Part shown: piece by piece, positions 58,676 to 64,000 of the stretch
Numbering within the stretch: position 1 is the stretch's first letter
Layout: every line of letters starts with the position of its first letter
Origin: Pseudomonas chlororaphis
GTDB lineage: Bacteria > Pseudomonadota > Gammaproteobacteria > Pseudomonadales > Pseudomonadaceae
Length of the DNA stretch: 64,000 nt
Direction of reading: 5' to 3'
Assembly: GCF_003731765.1 (NCBI RefSeq)
Contig: NZ_MOAL01000004.1
Coordinates: forward strand, 1,364,001-1,428,000
Notes under the pieces: model-generated
Databases searched by the model: none
The model's input: only the letters and a program-made list of their open reading frames with translations
What the model was told of the DNA's origin: nothing
Program-made: the position numbers and the translations under genes

Positions 58676-59266
58676 ATGATGAGCGTAGTGTTTTCCATGG
58701 CGGCCTTTGCCCTGGCCGCATCCATTACCCCGGGGCCGGTGAACATCGTGGCCCTGGGTTCCGGGGCACGCTTCGGTTTTCGTGCGAGCCTGCGGCATGT
58801 GGGTGGCGCCACCCTGGGCTTTGTCCTGTTGCTGCTGTTGATTGGCCTGGGTCTGCATGAACTGCTGTTGCGCTGGCCGTTCCTGACCCGGGGCATCCAG
58901 CTGTTTGGCGTGGCCTTTGTGTTGTACATGGCCTGGAAGCTGGCCGTCGATGACGGTCGCCTGGGCTCGGGCGATCAGGCCCGGGCGCCTTCGGCCTGGT
59001 ACGGCGCATTGATGCAATGGCTCAACCCCAAGGCCTGGCTGGCTTGCGTGGCGGGCATGGGGGCCTTTGCCGCGGATGGCGAGCCGCGGCTGGTGTGGCA
59101 GTTCGTGCTGGTGTACCTGGTGATCTGCTACCTGTCGATCGGCTGCTGGGCCTACGCCGGGACCTTTTTGCGCCAGTACCTCAGCCATCCTGCCGGGGTG
59201 CGCCTGTTCAATCGCTGCATGGCCTTGCTGCTGGTGGCCTGTGCCCTGTACCTGCTGCTGGCCTGA
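58676..59266 (+). CDS. LysE-family amino acid exporter
   Basis: 196 residues. Family signature SITPGPVNIVALGSGARFGF near the N-terminus, and LMQWLNPKAWLACVAGMGA. About six membrane segments. It exports amino acids or related compounds from the cytoplasm. ATGs at 58676 and 58679 are both possible starts. The convergent AraC-type gene, 9 bases beyond the stop, is the likely regulator. Confidence 0.88.
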   Translation: MMSVVFSMAAFALAASITPGPVNIVALGSGARFGFRASLRHVGGATLGFVLLLLLIGLGLHELLLRWPFLTRGIQLFGVAFVLYMAWKLAVDDGRLGSGDQARAPSAWYGALMQWLNPKAWLACVAGMGAFAADGEPRLVWQFVLVYLVICYLSIGCWAYAGTFLRQYLSHPAGVRLFNRCMALLLVACALYLLLA

Positions 59267-59275
59267 GACGCCGGC

Positions 59276-60109
59276 TCAGCCGCGGTATTGCCCCGGGGTC
59301 GCGGCCAGGTGCTGTTTGAACGCCCGCTGAAAATGCGCCTGGTCGGCAAAACCCGCTTCCAGGGCCACCTCGGCAATCGCCTGGCCCTGGCGCAGCCGGG
59401 CACGGGCGAACTGCACCCGCTGGTCCACCAGAAAGGCGTGGGGCGTCATGCCGTATTGCTGCTTGAAGGCGCGGATCAGGTACGACGGCGACAGGCCGCA
59501 GGCGTGGCAGATGGTGTCCAGGCTCAGGGCCTGGGTGCAGTGCTCGCGGATGAAGCGTGCCGCCTGTTGCAGCTTGGCGTTACTGTGCCGTGGCGCGGTC
59601 GCGGCGGGGTTCAGGCGCTGCTGCAGGTCGCTGAAAAAGCTCAGTGCGGTGCTGTGTTTGTGCAGGGTGTCGGCCTGTTCATCCACCAGCACCTCATACA
59701 GTTGGTTGAGCCCGGCGAACAAAGCCGGGTCGTCACTGTAGGGCTGGGCGAAGGGGCGGTAGTCCTGGTCCGGGCTGAACCCCAGTTCATGCTGGAGCGC
59801 AGTCAGCCAGGGCGTATCCACATACAGCATGCGATAGGACCATGGCTGGTCGTCGATGGGGTTGCAGGCGTGGACCACGCCGGGGTTCATCAGCACCACC
59901 GTGCCCGCCGCCACCCGGTACTGCGCCTGTTCATGCACATAAGTGCTTTGCCCAGCGGTGATGACGCCGATGGAGAACTGCTCGTGGGAGTGCCGTGAAT
60001 AGCAGGCCAGGCGCCCGTCAGCGATGGACCGCGCCTCGATAAAAGGCAGGGCGGCATCACGCCAGAAACGCGGGGCCTGATCGGAATGCTGGGCGCCGGA
60101 CGACGTCAT
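59276..60109 (-). CDS. AraC-family transcriptional regulator
   Basis: 277 residues. The N-terminal cupin-like sensor (HSHEQFSIGVITAGQSTYVH) precedes the two helix-turn-helix units LDTICHACGLSPSYLIRAFK and IAEVALEAGFADQAHFQRAF. It is convergent with the LysE exporter, a common arrangement in Pseudomonas, where the regulator activates the exporter. Confidence 0.9.
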   Translation of the reverse strand: MTSSGAQHSDQAPRFWRDAALPFIEARSIADGRLACYSRHSHEQFSIGVITAGQSTYVHEQAQYRVAAGTVVLMNPGVVHACNPIDDQPWSYRMLYVDTPWLTALQHELGFSPDQDYRPFAQPYSDDPALFAGLNQLYEVLVDEQADTLHKHSTALSFFSDLQQRLNPAATAPRHSNAKLQQAARFIREHCTQALSLDTICHACGLSPSYLIRAFKQQYGMTPHAFLVDQRVQFARARLRQGQAIAEVALEAGFADQAHFQRAFKQHLAATPGQYRG

Positions 60110-60202
60110 CGCGGGGCTTCCTGAAACGGACGGAGGGCAGGCAGTGTAAAACGCGCCGCGCCAGCGGATCGAATGTTTTCAGGGCATATTGCGAATGGGC
60201 CC

Positions 60203-60648
60203 TGTAGGAGCCGGCTTGCCGGCGATGGGGGCTTTGAGTCGAGCGCAAGGCTTACCGACGCCATCGCTGGCAAGCCAGCTCCTACAACCCATCCCGGATC
60301 ACCCGCTTTTGTAGGAGCCGGCTTGCCGGCGATGGGGCCTTCGAATCAAGCGCAAGGCTTACCGACGCCATCGCTGGCAAGCCAGCTCCTACAACCCATC
60401 CCGGATCCCCCGCTTCTGTAGGAGCCGGCTTGCCGGCGATGGGGCCTTCGAGTCAAACGCAAGGCTTACCGATGCTATCGCTGGCAAGCCAGCTCCTACA
60501 ACCCGTCACGGATAACCTTGCTTCTGTAGGAGCCGGCTTGCCGGCGATGGGGCCTTCGAATCAAGCGCAAGGCTTACCGATGCTATCGCTGGCAAGCCAG
60601 CTCCTACAACCCATCCCGGATCCCCCGCATCTGTAGGAGCCGGCTTAC
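60203..60648. repeat. REP array, four inverted-pair units and one partial
   Basis: Units start at 60203, 60310, 60417, 60525 and 60632 (partial). Each begins TGTAGGAGCCGGCTTGCCGGCGAT, has GAGTC/GAATCAAGCGCAAGGCTTACCGA in the middle and ends ATCGCTGGCAAGCCAGCTCCTACA. The spacing of 107-108 bases is constant. The partial unit stops 6 bases short of the TonB receptor's stop codon. The array is more uniform than that at 14.4 kb, so it may have amplified recently. Confidence 0.93.
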
Positions 60649-60653
60649 GTGGC

Positions 60654-63140
60654 CTAGAAGTCCCACTTGGTGGTGAGTTGCAGGCTGCGGGGCTCGCCGT
60701 AGAAGCCGGTGCCGAAGTTGCCCATGCCGGTGTAGTACTGCTTGTCGAAGAGGTTTTTCACGTTGAGGGTCGAGCTTAGGTGCTGGTTGAACTGGTAGCG
60801 GGCCATGGCATCCACCAGGAAGTAGCTGTCCTGGGTGATGCGCGTGTACTGGCCGAAGTTGACCGTGTCATCGGGGTTGGGCTGGAACACGTTGCCGTAG
60901 AACTCGCTTTGCCAGTTGACCCCACCGCCCACCGTCAGCTTGTCCAGGTCGCCGCGCAGGCGGTAGGTGCTGAACAGCCGGGCCACTTGCTGGGGCGCGG
61001 TGGTTTGCAGCACCGAACCGTAGACGTAGTCGTTGTTGGCGTCGCGGGTGTGGTTGTAGGTGTAGCCGGCACTGAGGTTCCAGCCTTCCAGCAGTTCGCC
61101 GGCCACTTCGAATTCAAAGCCCTTGGTGGTGGCGCCCTGGATCGCCCGGTAGATGGCGTCGGCATCCTCACCGCTGATTTTCTGCGCCAGGTTGTCCTGC
61201 TCGATGCGGAACACGGCGAAGCTGGCATTGACCCGGCCACCCAGGTATTCGGCCTTGATGCCGGCCTCGTAGGCGTCGCCTTCCGTGGGGTCGAGCAGCT
61301 TGCGTTGGGCGTCCTTGCTCATTTGCGGCTGATAGATGTTGGTGTAGCTGGTGTACACCGAGTAGGTCTCATTGAGGTCGTAGATCACCCCGGCGTAGGG
61401 CGTGACCACCCCGGTCTGGTGGTAGTCGGTGCGGATGTCGGCCTTGGCTGGGTCGAAGAAATCGGTGTGGTCCGAAGCCTTGAAGTTGCTGACCCGGGTG
61501 CCGAGGATCACGGCCAGGTCGTCGGTGGGCTTCAGGCGGGTGGCCAGGTAGGCGCCGGTCTGGCGCTCGACAATCGCGTCGGTGCCGGACTGGGGAATGT
61601 TCGGCTTGGCGAAGTGGCCGTTCCAGTCGTAGATGCTGCTGCCCAGCATCGGGTACACCGAGCCGTAGACCGGGTCATCCTGGCGCGCGTGCATCGCCGT
61701 GAAACCGGCCATCAGCTCATGTTCGCGGCCCAGCAGGGTGAAGGGGCCGCTGAGGTTGAGGTCGATATTGTCCTGGGTCTGGTCGCCGACGAACTTGCCC
61801 ATGTACATGAACATGCCGTTGCCGGTGGCCGCGTCCGGGGCGCCGCCGCTGGCCGAGCCGAGCAGGGTGTCGTGCTCGCGGTGCTTGCGGTCGTAGCTGA
61901 CCTTGAGCGTCCAGTCATTGGCCAGTTTCTGTTCCAGCGAGGCGAACAGGGTCTGGGTCTGGAAATCGCGGCGGCTCCAGTCGGTGGCCGGGTTGAACGA
62001 GCGTGAGAAATGGGTGCGCGAGCCGTCGCTGTTGTACATCGGGAAACCGGTCCAGCTGGCGCCCCGGGAGCGGGTGTTCTGCTGGTCCATGCCGAAGGTC
62101 AGTAGGGTGTCCGGGGTCAGGTCCATCTCCAGGATGCCGTAGGCGATGTCCTTGGTGTTCTGGTAGTGCTCCAGGTTGGATTTGCGCTCCTGATAGACCC
62201 CGACAAAGCGCCCGCGCACGTTGCCGCTGTCGGTCAGCGGGCCGGAGATGTCGCCTTCGCTGCGGTAGCTGTCCCAGGAGCCGACGGTGCCGGTGACCGA
62301 GGCCTTGAAATCCTTGGTTGGGCGTTTGCGGATCAGGTTGACCGTGGCCGACGGGTCGCCGGCGCCGGTCATCAGGCCGCTGGCGCCCTTGATGATTTCC
62401 ACCCGGTCGAAGGTCGCCATGTCGGTGCTGGTGGTGCCGTAGTCGTAGACCCCGTCGTAGGTCGAGTTGACCCCGTCGTACTGGAAGTTGGTGATCGGCA
62501 GGCCGCGGGCCGAGAACTCCCAGCGCTCGCTGTCGTAGTTCTGCACGCTGATGCCGGGGGCCCGGCGCAGGGTGTCGGCGATGCTGGTGGAGCCCTGGTC
62601 GTCCATCTGCTGGCGGGTGATCACGGTCACCGATTGCGGGGTTTCCCGCAGCGACAGCGCCAGGCCGGTGGCCGACGAGGTGGCGCCGGTGGTGTAGGAC
62701 TGGGTGCCTTCGGTGGTGGCGCCCAGGGTCTGGGCCGAGATGCTGGTGGCGCCCAGTTCCAGGGGGCCGTTGCTGCTCGGTGCGCTTTGCAGCACGTAGC
62801 CGCCGCTGCTCAGGGGCTGGGCTTGCAGGCCGGAACCCTGGAGCAGGCGCTGCAAGGCCTGTTCGACGCTGTAGTCACCGCTCAGCCCCGGGCTGCGCTT
62901 GTCGGCCGCCAGGTCGTTGTGCCCGGCGAGGAAGATTCCGGCCTGCTCAGAGAAGCTGTTGAGGGCGGCGATCAGGCTGCCGGGGTCGATCTCGTAGTGG
63001 CGCAGCGGTTGGCTGCCTTGCTGGCTTGGGGCTTCGGTGGCGTTCACCGACGGCGCGCCGAGGCACAGCAGGGCGGCGGGAATGGCCAGGGCCAGAGGAC
63101 GCAAAGGCAAGCGCAGGCGAGAGAAGCGGGGTGACGGCAT
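60654..63140 (-). CDS. TonB-dependent siderophore receptor with signalling domain
   Basis: 828 residues. Signal peptide (LALAIPAALLCLGAPSVNA). The STN signalling domain (residues 45-115; IDPGSLIAALNSFSEQAGIF) marks a transducer of the FpvA/FecA type. The plug domain (RETPQSVTVITRQQMDDQG, VEIIKGASGLMTGAGDPSAT) and a 22-strand barrel follow, ending NLTTKWDF-like LQLTTKWDF. It imports a ferric siderophore and signals to the FecR-like protein encoded just upstream. The start has AAGGGA eight bases ahead. Confidence 0.94.
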   Translation of the reverse strand: MPSPRFSRLRLPLRPLALAIPAALLCLGAPSVNATEAPSQQGSQPLRHYEIDPGSLIAALNSFSEQAGIFLAGHNDLAADKRSPGLSGDYSVEQALQRLLQGSGLQAQPLSSGGYVLQSAPSSNGPLELGATSISAQTLGATTEGTQSYTTGATSSATGLALSLRETPQSVTVITRQQMDDQGSTSIADTLRRAPGISVQNYDSERWEFSARGLPITNFQYDGVNSTYDGVYDYGTTSTDMATFDRVEIIKGASGLMTGAGDPSATVNLIRKRPTKDFKASVTGTVGSWDSYRSEGDISGPLTDSGNVRGRFVGVYQERKSNLEHYQNTKDIAYGILEMDLTPDTLLTFGMDQQNTRSRGASWTGFPMYNSDGSRTHFSRSFNPATDWSRRDFQTQTLFASLEQKLANDWTLKVSYDRKHREHDTLLGSASGGAPDAATGNGMFMYMGKFVGDQTQDNIDLNLSGPFTLLGREHELMAGFTAMHARQDDPVYGSVYPMLGSSIYDWNGHFAKPNIPQSGTDAIVERQTGAYLATRLKPTDDLAVILGTRVSNFKASDHTDFFDPAKADIRTDYHQTGVVTPYAGVIYDLNETYSVYTSYTNIYQPQMSKDAQRKLLDPTEGDAYEAGIKAEYLGGRVNASFAVFRIEQDNLAQKISGEDADAIYRAIQGATTKGFEFEVAGELLEGWNLSAGYTYNHTRDANNDYVYGSVLQTTAPQQVARLFSTYRLRGDLDKLTVGGGVNWQSEFYGNVFQPNPDDTVNFGQYTRITQDSYFLVDAMARYQFNQHLSSTLNVKNLFDKQYYTGMGNFGTGFYGEPRSLQLTTKWDF

Positions 63141-63298
63141 GGAAGTCCCTTGGGATCGGATCGATCGGCAATGTGAGTGCTGTTACCGGGTTAACCGAAC
63201 CAGAAAACGAAAAGGGAACTGCCCCTGGAAATTTTTTTCAGGGGCCTGTCACGGCGGCTCAACACAGCGGTTCAACCCGCGGATGTAGGGCTGGCCGT

Positions 63299-64000
63299 TC
63301 AAGCCCGGGGTTCGAGGCTGACCCACCAATCCGTCAGGCGCTTGACCCGCACCGGCAGCGCCGCTTGCAGCAACGCCAGGGCCTGGTCTGAATCTTTCAG
63401 GGGGAAGGTGCCCATCACCGGCAGGTGCGCGATGGCCGGGTCGCAGCCCAGGTGCCCGGGGCGGTAGCGCCCGAGCTCGTCGAGCAACTGCCCCAGGGGC
63501 AGGTTGTCGGCCAGCAGCAGCCCACGGCTCCAAGCCTCGCGGGCGGCACTGGCGGGTTGCAGCGGCATCAGGCTGGAGCGGTCGAAGGCCAGTTGCTGGC
63601 CGGCGTTGACCACCTGCACCTGACCACCGTCGGCGCAGCGCACTTCCACTGCGCCCTGGTAGACATTGAGCAGGCTGTGCTGGGGTTCCTGGCGCACGCT
63701 GAAGCGGGTGCCCAGGGCCCGCAGTCGGCCGTGCTCGGTCTGCAGCAGAAACGGCCGTTGCGGGTCCTTGGCGGTGTCGATCAGCACTTCCCCCAGGTGC
63801 AGCAGCAACAGGCGCTCCACCGGGCTGTAGCGCACGTCCAGGGCACTCAGGGCATTGAGCCAGATGCGGCTGCCATCGCTGAGCCGGGCTTCGTGGGTTT
63901 CCCCGGTGCCGGTGGCGTAGTCCGCGCGCCAGCGGCTTAGGGCCTGGGGCAGCGGGGTGCCGCGCCAGGTGCCCCAACCCAGTAGGCTGCCGGCCCCCAG
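63299..64000 (-). CDS. FecR-family anti-sigma regulator (5' end outside window)
   Basis: 234 codons visible; the frame stays open to the window edge. The FecR domain is plain: ARLSDGSRIWLNALSALDV, ERLLLLHLGEVLIDTAKD, LGTRFSVRQEPQHSLLNVYQ and GAVEVRC. The C-terminal secretin/STN-like part contacts the receptor's signalling domain (ALLQAALPVRVKRLTDWWVS). It precedes the TonB receptor by 158 bases on the same strand. A FecI-type sigma gene is expected just outside. Confidence 0.92.
   Translation of the reverse strand: MGAGSLLGWGTWRGTPLPQALSRWRADYATGTGETHEARLSDGSRIWLNALSALDVRYSPVERLLLLHLGEVLIDTAKDPQRPFLLQTEHGRLRALGTRFSVRQEPQHSLLNVYQGAVEVRCADGGQVQVVNAGQQLAFDRSSLMPLQPASAAREAWSRGLLLADNLPLGQLLDELGRYRPGHLGCDPAIAHLPVMGTFPLKDSDQALALLQAALPVRVKRLTDWWVSLEPRA

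Noticed and set aside
58064..59188. 374-codon minus-strand frame including the GNAT gene
   Set aside because: Only the last 169 codons show GNAT motifs; the rest is antisense to the LysE exporter.
60203..60648. Regularly spaced repeats considered as a CRISPR array
   Set aside because: Same REP family as above; spacers are near-identical C-rich sequences.

Overview
The window looks like the chromosome of a fluorescent Pseudomonas (P. fluorescens complex). Supporting signs are high GC with strong third-position GC bias, three intergenic arrays of the REP family starting TGTAGGAGCCGGCTTGCCGGCGAT, a FabV enoyl reductase, a wss-type acetylated-cellulose operon and a CheD-containing second chemosensory cluster. 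No rRNA, tRNA, CRISPR or complete transposon was seen. The only clearly foreign-looking gene is a low-GC lipoprotein phosphoesterase at 7.8-9.7 kb.

Region by region. 0-7.3 kb: L-threonate/2-oxotetronate catabolism (ltnD fragment, otnK, otnC, a GntP permease, otnI), then an exported alpha/beta hydrolase and a convergent DeoR-type regulator. A-rich Hfq/Crc-like sites sit just upstream of the permease leader and of the hydrolase. 7.4-13 kb: small uncharacterised proteins, including an intact gene and a truncated paralogue that flank the phosphoesterase insert. 13.1-20.7 kb: fabV, a REP array, azlCD, a SMI1/KNR4-like protein overlapping a NudK-like Nudix enzyme, a DUF2252 protein, and a LysR regulator divergent from a tautomerase. 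20.9-30.3 kb: a nine-gene chemosensory operon (receptor-like protein, cheY, STAS, cheA, receptor, cheW, cheR, cheD, cheB) and a NarL-type regulator with an altered receiver site. 30.3-45.1 kb, minus strand: wssA to wssI. WssA-E synthesise and export cellulose, WssF-I acetylate it, and wssJ is absent. 45.7-49.4 kb: secreted RNase T2, a DapA-family aldolase, a PAS-GGEEF diguanylate cyclase and a methyltransferase. 49.5-54.7 kb, minus strand: a yjf/ygi-like envelope cluster (DUF2170, PspA, rhomboid protease, DUF2491, DUF350, DUF1190, glutathionylspermidine-synthase-like ATP-grasp) behind a double palindromic operator and an internal terminator. 54.8-60.1 kb: arsC-arsH without arsR or arsB, an ECF sigma/RskA pair with DUF3455, a GNAT acetyltransferase, and a LysE exporter next to an AraC regulator. 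60.2-64 kb: a REP array, a TonB-dependent siderophore transducer and the end of its FecR partner.

How parts fit together: the tetronate genes form a complete route from threonate to dihydroxyacetone phosphate. The PilZ domain of WssB links cellulose synthesis to c-di-GMP, and a diguanylate cyclase lies close by. The chemosensory operon has no cheZ, but its first receptor-like protein carries a CheZ-like DxxxQ motif. Functions come from reading translated sequence and motifs without database searches, and starts were chosen from ribosome binding sites and overlaps.
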